From: CALBZG01 sp964486295
GTDB lineage: Bacteria; Bacillota; Clostridia; Peptostreptococcales; Anaerovoracaceae
DNA: 64,000 nt
Reading direction: 5' to 3'
NCBI GenBank assembly: GCA_964486295.1
Contig: CAZAMF010000001.1
Span: 186,001 to 250,000 of the forward strand
Numbering within the stretch: the stretch's first letter is position 1; each line of letters opens with the position of its first letter. Below the pieces are notes generated by a model. The model did not search any database. It worked only from the letters and a program-made list of their open reading frames with translations, and was not told the DNA's origin. Positions 37,151-45,794 of the stretch are shown piece after piece. The position numbers were made by a program, and so were the translations under genes.

Positions 37151-37906
37151 ATGAAAGCAAATTTATTCGTACTGATTTTGCTGATTATAGCTGCGGTGGT
37201 GCTGGGCGCCATCATCATCGGTACTGCGCCGCCGGCCAGCAACGCAGCTCAGGTTGCTACCGTTCCTGAATCGGAACTTCAGGAATTGACCGATCAGGAG
37301 ATCGCAGCGCTGAAAAGCGACTATGAGAAGGGTCTATTGCTGCTGGTTGACAAAGAACATCCCGTGGATGAAAATTATGCCCCTGACGACCTGACGAAGA
37401 TCACCCACTATGCGGTGGACCGTACTTCCGAAGGCCGTTTTATGAGAAGCGAAGCCGTTTTGGCGTTTGACGCCATGTGTGAAGCAGCAATGGCTGAAGG
37501 CATTGAAATCGTATCAACCACAGCCTATCGCTCCTATGACTTTCAAGCCTCCCTGTATGCCTATTATACCAACCAGGAAGGGCAGGCATGGGCTGACGCC
37601 AATATCGCGAAGCCCGGTGTATCGGAGCATCAGACAGGATTGGCCGCGGACTGTTCCTCCGCTTCAGTCCAATATGAATTGGTGGTGGAATACGCGGACA
37701 CTGCCGAAGGGATCTGGCTTCGGGGCCATGCGCCTGAGTATGGGTTTATCATCCGATATCCCATGAACAAGCAGGATGTGACCGGCTACGTTTACGAACC
37801 GTGGCATATCCGATACGTGGGCGTCACGGCAGCGAAATTTATTAATGATAACAATTTAACTCTGGAAGAGTTTTGCAATACAGATTTAGAGATTATTAGA
37901 GATTAA
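37151..37906 (+). CDS. D-alanyl-D-alanine carboxypeptidase (VanY/M15B type)
   Basis: The 251-residue protein has an N-terminal membrane anchor (about 4-25) and an extracytoplasmic M15B zinc peptidase domain. Zinc and catalytic residues are visible as SEHQTGLAADCS (His160, Asp167) and EPWHIRYVG (Glu216, His219). It trims peptidoglycan stem peptides. There are no van regulatory genes nearby, so a resistance role is not implied. guaB follows 12 bp later. Confidence 0.93.
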   Translation: MKANLFVLILLIIAAVVLGAIIIGTAPPASNAAQVATVPESELQELTDQEIAALKSDYEKGLLLLVDKEHPVDENYAPDDLTKITHYAVDRTSEGRFMRSEAVLAFDAMCEAAMAEGIEIVSTTAYRSYDFQASLYAYYTNQEGQAWADANIAKPGVSEHQTGLAADCSSASVQYELVVEYADTAEGIWLRGHAPEYGFIIRYPMNKQDVTGYVYEPWHIRYVGVTAAKFINDNNLTLEEFCNTDLEIIRD

Positions 37907-37918
37907 AAGGAGAAAAAA

Positions 37919-39427
37919 ATGTCTCAGTATTTCAACGAACCATCAAGGACCTTTAGTGAATATCTTTTGGTGCCGGGGTATAGCTCAAAAGAATGCACTG
38001 TCCAAAATGTCAGTCTGAAGACGCCGGTGGTGAGGTTCAGAAAAGGGGAAGAACCGTCACTGAAAATGAACATTCCGCTTACTTCAGCTGTCATGCAGTC
38101 CGTTTCGGATGACAAAATGGCCATAGCGCTAGCCAAGGAAGGCGGCATCTCCTTCATATTCGCCAGCCAAGCTATTGATAGCCAGGCTGCTATGATCAAA
38201 AGGGTAAAGAGCCACAAGGCGGGATTCGTAAAATCGGACTCCAATATACGTCCTGACCAGACGCTGGCGGATATTCTTAAGTTGAAGGCAAAAAGCGGCC
38301 ACTCCACCGTGGCGGTCACCGATGACGGAACATCAAACGGAAGAGTTCTTGGCATCGTCACCAGCAGAGATTACCGTGTCAGCAGGATGTCGCCGGACAC
38401 AAAGGTATCGGAATTCATGACACCGTTTGAAAAACTGGTTTATGCGAAAGAAGGCGTCACTCTTTCCGAAGCCAACGATATGCTTTGGGACAACAAGCTC
38501 AATGCCCTGCCTATCGTGGATGACAACTGCAGACTGACCCACTTCGTTTTCAGAAAGGACTACGACAGCCATAAAGCAAATCCGAATGAGCTGCTGGATG
38601 AGGGCAAACGATATGTAGTAGGCGCCGGCATCAACTCCAGGGATTATCAAGACAGAGTTCCGGCCTTGGTTGACGCAGGAGTGGATCTTCTGTGCATCGA
38701 TTCTTCAGAAGGCTACAGCGAATGGCAGAAGGATACCATCCAGTTTGTTAGAGAACAATATGGCGATGATGTCAAAATCGGAGCCGGAAATGTGATAGAT
38801 AAAGAAGGCTTTCTGTTCCTGGCGGAATCCGGCGCTGATTTTGTCAAAATAGGCATCGGCGGCGGGTCCATCTGCATCACCCGGGAAACAAAGGGTATCG
38901 GCCGCGGGCAGGCAACCGCTGTCATCGAGGTGGCGAAGGCCCGGGAAGAATACTTCAACAAAACAGGGATCTACGTACCGATCTGCTCCGATGGCGGCAT
39001 CGTCTACGATTACCATATGGCGCTTGCTCTGGCCATGGGCGCCGACTTCCTCATGCTTGGCAGATATTTTGCCCGCTTTGACGAGTCCCCGACAAACAAG
39101 CTGAACATCAACGGCAACTACGTCAAGGAATATTGGGGCGAAGGTTCCAACCGCGCCAGAAACTGGCAGCGTTATGATATGGGAGGAGACGAAAAACTCT
39201 CCTTTGAAGAGGGTGTGGACTCCTATGTACCGTATGCAGGCACACTAAAGGACAACGTGGCCCTATCCATGAATAAAGTAAAATCCACCATGTGCAATTG
39301 CGGTTCATTAAGCATCCCGGAATTCCAGAGAGAAGCTAAACTCACCCTGGTTTCCGCAACCAGCATCGTGGAAGGCGGAGCCCACGACGTCATGCTCAAA
39401 GAAACAAGCACCAACGTAATCAGGTAA
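37919..39427 (+). CDS. guaB: IMP dehydrogenase, Tritrichomonas-like type
   Basis: The 502-residue enzyme oxidises IMP to XMP with NAD, the committed step to GMP. A TIM barrel is interrupted by a CBS pair (about 100-215). The catalytic loop is GIGGGSICITRE with Cys319, and the mobile flap has Arg418-Tyr419. Lys310 and Glu431 are present. All of these positions coincide with the numbering of the Tritrichomonas foetus enzyme, and the N-terminus (NEPSRTFSEYLLVPG) also resembles it, unlike the usual bacterial GPGSICTTR loop. It forms an operon with guaA. Confidence 0.95.
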   Translation: MSQYFNEPSRTFSEYLLVPGYSSKECTVQNVSLKTPVVRFRKGEEPSLKMNIPLTSAVMQSVSDDKMAIALAKEGGISFIFASQAIDSQAAMIKRVKSHKAGFVKSDSNIRPDQTLADILKLKAKSGHSTVAVTDDGTSNGRVLGIVTSRDYRVSRMSPDTKVSEFMTPFEKLVYAKEGVTLSEANDMLWDNKLNALPIVDDNCRLTHFVFRKDYDSHKANPNELLDEGKRYVVGAGINSRDYQDRVPALVDAGVDLLCIDSSEGYSEWQKDTIQFVREQYGDDVKIGAGNVIDKEGFLFLAESGADFVKIGIGGGSICITRETKGIGRGQATAVIEVAKAREEYFNKTGIYVPICSDGGIVYDYHMALALAMGADFLMLGRYFARFDESPTNKLNINGNYVKEYWGEGSNRARNWQRYDMGGDEKLSFEEGVDSYVPYAGTLKDNVALSMNKVKSTMCNCGSLSIPEFQREAKLTLVSATSIVEGGAHDVMLKETSTNVIR

Positions 39428-39432
39428 CGATA

Positions 39433-39457
39433 TGCAGCCGGCAGCCGCCGGCTTGCA
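39433..39457 (+). promoter_or_regulatory. Hairpin between guaB and guaA
   Basis: A GCCGGC / GCCGGC stem with a 4-nt loop, extended by an imperfect GCA/TTGC base. No U-run; probably a transcript-stabilising or weak attenuating structure. Confidence 0.4.
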
Positions 39458-39479
39458 GTGATTTAGAGGAGAAACAAGC

Positions 39480-41048
39480 ATGCAATATCAGGGAATAATG
39501 GTTGTGGACTTCGGGGGTCAGTATAATCAGCTGATCGCAAGGCGAGTCAGAGACGCAGGCGTGTACTGCGAAATCGTATCCTACAGAAAAGCCTACGAAA
39601 GAGTGAAGGAAGAAAAACCTTTAGGCGTGATCTTTACCGGGGGACCGGCTTCGGTGTATGAAAAAGACGCGCCGACGCTGCCTCGTGAATTTTTTGAACT
39701 GGGTATTCCGATCCTGGGGATCTGCTATGGTGCACAGCTCATGGCGCAGGTCCTGGGCGGAGAAGTGATCAGCCCGGATTTTAAAGAGTACGGCAGGGTG
39801 AAAATCTACTTCGGCACGAAGAAAGACCGGGCCGGAGACTATGACAGCATCTTGTACGATGGGATCCTGAGAGACAACGTATGCTGGATGAGCCATACAG
39901 ACTATATCAAAAAGGTGCCGGAAGGGTTTACGGTTTCAGCGGTTACGGACAACTGCCCGACAGCTTCCATGGAATATCCGGAAAAGAAGCTGTACGCGGT
40001 GCAATTCCACCCGGAAGTCTTCCACACGCCATTCGGCCAGGATCTCCTGAAAAACTTCTTATTTAAAGTGTGCGGATGTGAGCAAAACTGGACCATGGCC
40101 AACTTCGCCAAAGAAAAGATCGAAGAGATCAAAAAGATCGTCGGCGATAAGAAAGTACTGTGCGCCCTGTCAGGTGGCGTCGATTCATCGGTGGCTGCGC
40201 TGATGGTCCACAAAGCCATCGGAGACAACCTCACCTGCGTATTCGTCGACCACGGGCTCCTGCGCAAGGATGAAGGCGACCAGGTCATGGAGGTTTACGG
40301 CAAGCAGTTCAATATGCGGATCCGGAGGGCCGATGCCCAGGAACAGTTCCTGGATCAGCTGAAGGGCGTTACCGATCCGGAAAAAAAGAGAAAAATCATC
40401 GGCGCAGAATTCATCAAGGTTTTCGATGCCGAAACAAAGAAAATATTTAGCGAAGTGGGCAAGATCGACTTCCTGCTCCAGGGCACCATCTATCCCGATG
40501 TGGTGGAAAGCGGCAGCGGCGAGGCAGCTGTCATCAAGAGCCATCACAACGTGGGCGGACTCCCTGCAGACATGGAGCTGACACTGCTGGAGCCTCTTAG
40601 ACTTCTGTTCAAGGACGAAGTCAGAAGAGTGGGGGAAGAGCTGGGTCTGGCCAGCCAGCTTGTGTGGCGGCAGCCATTCCCGGGACCGGGCCTGGCCATC
40701 CGTTGCCTCGGCGAAGTCACACCGGACAAACTGAGGATCATCAGAGAGTCCGATGCCATCTTGCGTGACGAGATCATGAAAGCGGAATTGGATCGTGATA
40801 TCTGGCAGTACTTCACAGTTTTACCGAATGTAAAAAGCGTGGGCGTCATGGGAGATTTCAGGACCTATGACCACATGGTAGGCATCCGCGCGGTCACATC
40901 CGTGGACGGTATGACCAGCGACTGGGCCCGCATTCCATACGAGGTTTTGGAAAAGGTATCTAACCGCATCGTCAACGAAGTGCCGGGCGTCAACCGCATC
41001 GTCTATGACATTACGTCGAAACCACCATCAACCATTGAGTGGGAGTGA
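39480..41048 (+). CDS. guaA: GMP synthase (glutamine-hydrolysing)
   Basis: The 522-residue enzyme converts XMP to GMP. Its class I amidotransferase domain has nucleophile Cys82 (GICYGAQ) and His177/Glu179 (FHPE). The ATP-pyrophosphatase P-loop SGGVDSS is at 231-237, and the C-terminal dimerisation domain ends in KPPSTIEWE. The gene is intact; the 3' end is where the AT-rich island begins. Confidence 0.98.
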   Translation: MQYQGIMVVDFGGQYNQLIARRVRDAGVYCEIVSYRKAYERVKEEKPLGVIFTGGPASVYEKDAPTLPREFFELGIPILGICYGAQLMAQVLGGEVISPDFKEYGRVKIYFGTKKDRAGDYDSILYDGILRDNVCWMSHTDYIKKVPEGFTVSAVTDNCPTASMEYPEKKLYAVQFHPEVFHTPFGQDLLKNFLFKVCGCEQNWTMANFAKEKIEEIKKIVGDKKVLCALSGGVDSSVAALMVHKAIGDNLTCVFVDHGLLRKDEGDQVMEVYGKQFNMRIRRADAQEQFLDQLKGVTDPEKKRKIIGAEFIKVFDAETKKIFSEVGKIDFLLQGTIYPDVVESGSGEAAVIKSHHNVGGLPADMELTLLEPLRLLFKDEVRRVGEELGLASQLVWRQPFPGPGLAIRCLGEVTPDKLRIIRESDAILRDEIMKAELDRDIWQYFTVLPNVKSVGVMGDFRTYDHMVGIRAVTSVDGMTSDWARIPYEVLEKVSNRIVNEVPGVNRIVYDITSKPPSTIEWE

Positions 41049-41057
41049 GACCTATCC

Positions 41058-41076
41058 CAATTTACGAAGTAAATTG
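41058..41076 (+). repeat. Perfect hairpin just after guaA
   Basis: CAATTTAC / GTAAATTG, 8 bp with a 3-nt loop, 9 nt after the guaA stop. It may terminate guaA or belong to the island junction. Confidence 0.5.
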
Positions 41077-41081
41077 ACGGA

Positions 41082-41105
41082 AGGTCCACCGTCAGGGTTG
41101 GCGAG
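41082..41105 (+). repeat. Junction direct repeat, copy 1
   Basis: This roughly 25-bp element ends in TCAGGGTTGGCGAG (41092-41105). An imperfect second copy lies 102 bp downstream. It is located right at the backbone/island boundary. Confidence 0.6.
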
Positions 41106-41106
41106 A

Positions 41107-41133
41107 ATTCTAGCGACCAAAGGGAGCTAGAAT
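41107..41133 (+). repeat. Inverted repeat at the island boundary
   Basis: ATTCTAGC / GCTAGAAT, a perfect 8-bp stem with an 11-nt loop, directly after repeat copy 1. A recombinase-site arm is one possible interpretation. Confidence 0.5.
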
Positions 41134-41182
41134 ACCGCAACCTACGGCGAGACTTATAGCAATGAATGAAGCATATTATCAG

Positions 41183-41207
41183 AGGTTCCAACATCAGGGT
41201 TGGCGAG
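41183..41207 (+). repeat. Junction direct repeat, copy 2
   Basis: The second copy, with the identical 14-bp core TCAGGGTTGGCGAG at 41194-41207 and diverged flanks on its left. Confidence 0.6.
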
Positions 41208-41881
41208 GCAAATTCCTGCAAATTACGGCTGGAGTGAATGTAAAATAATCAGAGTCAACAAATCTCTAAATTTCAAGGGATTTTACGCATTGTTTAAATA
41301 GTTTCATAGAATAAATGGGTAGTTATTCATCGCTTTTAGGATTCAAAAAGTGGAAATCAAAACTATCCATTTATTTTTTATATAAAATGAGACTCTCACT
41401 AATGAAAAGGCAGAATTTATAAATTGAAGGTAGCTAAAAATTTCTAACTATGGAAAGCAGAAAAAGAATAATGATGTTTGATAGTAAAGTTCAAAATTTA
41501 AGTTATTTACGACCGTTTTTAGGTTTTTCTAAAATATTATGATAAAGAGGCTAACTAAATAAGAATCCAATTTATAGAATTCCAAACATTATTTTTTAGA
41601 CTTTGCTGGTGACAATCTAAAGTGTGATGATATAAGTTGCAATAACCATAAAATTTCCACTTGGAAAAGATATGCTTCTTTTTAAGAAAGGGAAATTTAT
41701 AGTTCCCCAAAGTAAACAATCCACGTTTCTAAAAGCAAGCTTGATTTTTAAGTTGCGATATTGAATAATGAAACAGGATGTCGTAAACTGTAAATTGATG
41801 GAATATAGAACTGCTTGTTAATGCTTTGTGGTATGATATTACCTTTTTATTTATTATATATTTGAGCTTTAGGGGGACAGT
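41208..41881. other. 674-bp AT-rich non-coding stretch at the island start
   Basis: I see no reading frame with start signals or recognisable remnant. Composition changes sharply from guaA. Near its end an extended -10 (TGGTATGAT, 41829-41837) and GGGGG before ATG 41882 serve dtcA. Confidence 0.6.
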
Positions 41882-44800
41882 ATGACGAGAGAAGAATTTG
41901 CTGAGTTTTTAAAGTACTATAGAAGTAAAAATTATAATCCTTATTGCGATCTTAGGTTTCACAACAATGATAACGAGGAAAAAATATTAATTAAAATCAT
42001 GAGCAGTAATTCAATTGCGAAAGATGTGCGCAACCATTATTTCCCGAAATCTTTAAAGAACATATGTGATCTAAATTTTATCTATTACGAAAATCATGAT
42101 TATTCAATTAAATCACTATTAACTTGGGGTACTGAACTTGTCGAAGCTTTTTCCGAAGAAGCAGCTACTTTTTTATTGTTAAAAAACAATTACGAAAAGG
42201 CTTTGTTTAGTGAAAAATATGATTTGGCATTGAGAATATTAGACGAAATCGAAAAAAAAATTTGTTGTTCTTTATGGACAACTTATCAAAAATTTTTAGT
42301 TCTGAATTTCTTAAAACAAGGAGATAGTATATTAGATACTATAAATAAACTACAAAATAGTACTTATACTAATTTTGCGTTGCTTTTAATTTATTATTAT
42401 TCTAAAATGACAGATCAAACCGTTGTATTTGAAGAATTTAATACAAATATAAGGCAACTCTTGGAAAGTGGCTATAAATCAAATGTCGGATGGAAATACA
42501 TAAATTATAAATTAAATATAACTGAACCAAAAGAAATACAAGGTATTAAATGTAGCTTAGTTTTCGATGAACAAATTTCATTTATTGATTATTATGAGAC
42601 ATATATTGATGCAATACAAATATTAAGTGGGCAAGAAAGATACTCTGAAATAATAAAAGTTTGTGTAAAATCATTATATCAGAGAATTAATGATTTTAGG
42701 CTTAGGAACATATATGCCTCGTTGTTTAATGTCGATGATAACATTATACTTGATGAAAATGCCTGTAATTTGATAGAGGATTATACTCAGGGAAATTATA
42801 ATGACTTAATAAATAAAATAGAGGATTATTTAAAAGTTCATCCAAACAATTTTGAAATTTGTAATTTATTAATGAAGATTGGAATTGAAAACGAAAAAAT
42901 TGTAATACCTCATAGTAATTTCTGGATTGAAGTTAATAATATATATCAATTTAAATATGATATCAGGAAGAGCACTAGCATAATTGGAAATTACTATAAA
43001 CTCTTTTACGGAACATCGTGGAAGTATAAAATATTAAGCATTATGGTTAGAAAATTAAATTATAACTATAATTCAAACATTTTGCACATTTCCATGATGA
43101 ATGATAGTATTTTTACACCATTATTTTACCAATGTATCAAATCTAATGAAGAAAAAGTATCATATATTGAAAAGTTTAATAGCTTTGCACCTGTGACTAG
43201 CGAATTAATACTTTACATGATCAAAGGTGAAATAGATAAAAACACAATTGAAAAAATTGATCCAATAAGATGGAAATATTACGAAATACAATCTTTTATT
43301 AAAGAAGGAGATTTGCCTAATAGTATTGAAAAATGTTGTCAAATTCTAGATAATAGCAATGAGATTGAGGGTAAGCGGTATTATCAAGAAAGAATTAGAA
43401 GAACATTATATAATTGCTACTTAGCAGTTGGGGACCTTGAAAAAGTAATGAATTTATATGTAGACAGTTTTTTAATAATTGAAGAACTGGTAGTACATAT
43501 GAACTTGAAAAACTTAATATATGAACTAAATGATGATAATGATAATGAAATTAAGGGGAATGTATGTAGACCTATAATATTTAGCCTCTACTACAAATCT
43601 TCGATTGATGAAGTTCTGCCATCCTATTTAGATTATATTGAAAACCAAGGATATAAAACAGTAAAGCAATTGCTTGAAAAATATATTAATTTACATGAAA
43701 AAGACATTTTATTTCTCAATAAAGTATGTTCACAGTCATTACTGATGAAAGATTATGTTTCGAAATCTGAATATAATGGTAGTGCCGCTGAATTAAGAGC
43801 AGAGGTATTGAAAGTATTAATTAATTTAGATAAAAAAAGTGATAGAATGAAGGAATATCTTCATGAACTAAACTCTATTTATAAAGCAACTCAGTTGCAG
43901 AGAAAAATAAATTCATTCAACCATAATCGTATCTTTATTGACACTGAGAATTTATTTCAATACCTTTGCAAGGATTTAGAAAATGAATTCTTAAAATATA
44001 AAACTGTACAAGAATTAAAGAACATTGTAATAACAAAAACGGGTAAAAAAGAAGAACTTGAAAGAATAATTTCTTTCGTATCAGAACAGTATTGGGATCA
44101 ACAACGGTTCTTTCAGAGTATGGCAGAAAAAATAAAAAAAGAATATTTATATGAATCACCTTTCGCATTAGAATGTTTTTTAAGCACTAGAATTCGACAT
44201 AACTTCTGTAATGATAATCTTAAAAGAACATTTGAAACAGAAAAAATATTTTCTAAAAAAATGAAAGATGATAGTGCTGATTATATTATCAATGATTATT
44301 GGAAAAATAAACTTTCAGATGAAGAATATAATTTAATAACTGAAGCATTATCTAGGTTTTCTCAGAGCATTGATTTAAAAATCCAAGAAATAAAAGATAA
44401 ATGGATGAGAATCAAACTAGATGAATCAAATGAAGGGTTATTTGATTACGGCATTTTTGAAGAATATTTGGCTAATTATTGGATTTTTGATAAAACATTG
44501 CTTAATGATGTGGCTGGGTTCTATCAGTTTATTATTGGGGAATTAAATTATTCAACTGGTAGAATTCTAGAAGAACTCAGAGATAAAATAGATAAAGATT
44601 TGAAACCTTATTATGACAATTCCCTAGAAGAATTGGGAAACAGTATAAAATTTTTAGAATTTGATGGTACAGTAAAAAGCGAAATGATTAGATGTATTGA
44701 GCTATCAAAAGCTAAATACATTGAAGATATAGAAGCTTTTAAAGATATTTTAATTATGGAGTATGAAAAATACCCCAATTTTACTATGGATGAATTAATT

Positions 44801-45340
44801 GAGTTTTGTTATGAAATTGAGAAGGAAATGAATAATAAATTCTGTAATGTCAAAGTAAAAACTGAGATTAAGATAAAGGATATTTATTATGGGGGTATTT
44901 TCCCTTATTTAGTGGATATTATAGGTATTCTAATACGAAATGCAGTAGAACATTCAAAAATTCAAAATCTGGAGGATTTACACTTAGGAATTAAAATAGA
45001 TTCTTTTCAGGGCAGTAAAATTAGAGAGAAAATAAATAGTAAACTGGAAAACACGGATGGAATTATTGTGTTTTCAGTTTCGAACAATTTATCTTTAAGT
45101 GCTGATGAAGAAATAATTAAATCTAAAATAAGTGAAAAGATCAACAATATATATTCAGGAAAATATAATGATAAGAGCAGCCAAGAAGGCGGATCAGGAT
45201 TATATAAGATTGCTCGAACTATTTATTATAGTTTGAACAGTCCAATGGAATATTATTATGAGCTCGAAGGTGGAGTATTCGAAATTAGTATAGCAACAAA
45301 CTTAAGCCAATTTTTAAGAAAGGATTTTTGCGATCAATGA
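41882..45340 (+). CDS. dtcA: Detocs sensor kinase DtcA
   Basis: The 1152-residue soluble protein has a long alpha-helical N-terminal part with TPR-like segments (about 80-650) and a C-terminal GHKL ATPase domain: N-box ILIRNAVEHSK (Asn1020) and G-box QEGGSGLY (Gly1103). His773 in STRIRHNF is my candidate phosphoacceptor. No membrane segment is seen, so it senses a cytoplasmic signal. It precedes, with a 4-bp overlap, a lone receiver and then a receiver-nucleosidase gene, the defining layout of Detocs, an anti-phage two-component system. Base composition is strongly AT-rich. Confidence 0.9.
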   Translation: MTREEFAEFLKYYRSKNYNPYCDLRFHNNDNEEKILIKIMSSNSIAKDVRNHYFPKSLKNICDLNFIYYENHDYSIKSLLTWGTELVEAFSEEAATFLLLKNNYEKALFSEKYDLALRILDEIEKKICCSLWTTYQKFLVLNFLKQGDSILDTINKLQNSTYTNFALLLIYYYSKMTDQTVVFEEFNTNIRQLLESGYKSNVGWKYINYKLNITEPKEIQGIKCSLVFDEQISFIDYYETYIDAIQILSGQERYSEIIKVCVKSLYQRINDFRLRNIYASLFNVDDNIILDENACNLIEDYTQGNYNDLINKIEDYLKVHPNNFEICNLLMKIGIENEKIVIPHSNFWIEVNNIYQFKYDIRKSTSIIGNYYKLFYGTSWKYKILSIMVRKLNYNYNSNILHISMMNDSIFTPLFYQCIKSNEEKVSYIEKFNSFAPVTSELILYMIKGEIDKNTIEKIDPIRWKYYEIQSFIKEGDLPNSIEKCCQILDNSNEIEGKRYYQERIRRTLYNCYLAVGDLEKVMNLYVDSFLIIEELVVHMNLKNLIYELNDDNDNEIKGNVCRPIIFSLYYKSSIDEVLPSYLDYIENQGYKTVKQLLEKYINLHEKDILFLNKVCSQSLLMKDYVSKSEYNGSAAELRAEVLKVLINLDKKSDRMKEYLHELNSIYKATQLQRKINSFNHNRIFIDTENLFQYLCKDLENEFLKYKTVQELKNIVITKTGKKEELERIISFVSEQYWDQQRFFQSMAEKIKKEYLYESPFALECFLSTRIRHNFCNDNLKRTFETEKIFSKKMKDDSADYIINDYWKNKLSDEEYNLITEALSRFSQSIDLKIQEIKDKWMRIKLDESNEGLFDYGIFEEYLANYWIFDKTLLNDVAGFYQFIIGELNYSTGRILEELRDKIDKDLKPYYDNSLEELGNSIKFLEFDGTVKSEMIRCIELSKAKYIEDIEAFKDILIMEYEKYPNFTMDELIEFCYEIEKEMNNKFCNVKVKTEIKIKDIYYGGIFPYLVDIIGILIRNAVEHSKIQNLEDLHLGIKIDSFQGSKIREKINSKLENTDGIIVFSVSNNLSLSADEEIIKSKISEKINNIYSGKYNDKSSQEGGSGLYKIARTIYYSLNSPMEYYYELEGGVFEISIATNLSQFLRKDFCDQ

Positions 45341-45771
45341 GAATATTATGTATGGAAGATCAAGAAGCTAAATACAAACATATCAAAGAAGTCCTGGAAA
45401 AGTATAATATTGAACTCAACTGGAAAAAAACATATCAATCTGGATTAATCGAGCTTTTAAATAATGCTTTCGATATTGTGCTTCTTGATATGAGTATGCC
45501 TATATCAGAGAATGAATCCAGTAAGGACAATTTCGATAACTATGCGGGAATGTCAGTTTTAAGAGAGATTAAAAGAAAAAGATATTCTGTAATGGTTATA
45601 ATTGTAACCGGATTTGCTGACTTCCAAAAGGGTAATGAAGTTATAACATTGCATGAACTACTAAATGAAATCGAAGAAAAATATGAAAATTTTTTTTTGG
45701 GATGCATTAAATATGACTCTACCTCAATTGAGTGGCAAAATAAATTATTAGAGTTATTACGTTTAGAATAA
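45337..45771 (+). CDS. dtcB: Detocs stand-alone receiver DtcB
   Basis: The 144-residue CheY-like receiver has acidic pair Glu7-Asp8, phosphoacceptor Asp51 (VLLDMSMP), Thr91 and Lys125, all the residues needed to accept a phosphate. There is no output domain. In Detocs this subunit acts as a phosphate sink that prevents accidental activation of DtcC. ATG 45337 overlaps the dtcA stop (ATGA), giving coupled translation; a TTG three codons earlier is less likely. Confidence 0.88.
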   Translation: MRILCMEDQEAKYKHIKEVLEKYNIELNWKKTYQSGLIELLNNAFDIVLLDMSMPISENESSKDNFDNYAGMSVLREIKRKRYSVMVIIVTGFADFQKGNEVITLHELLNEIEEKYENFFLGCIKYDSTSIEWQNKLLELLRLE

Positions 45772-45794
45772 CTTATTAAATATAAGGAGAACAA

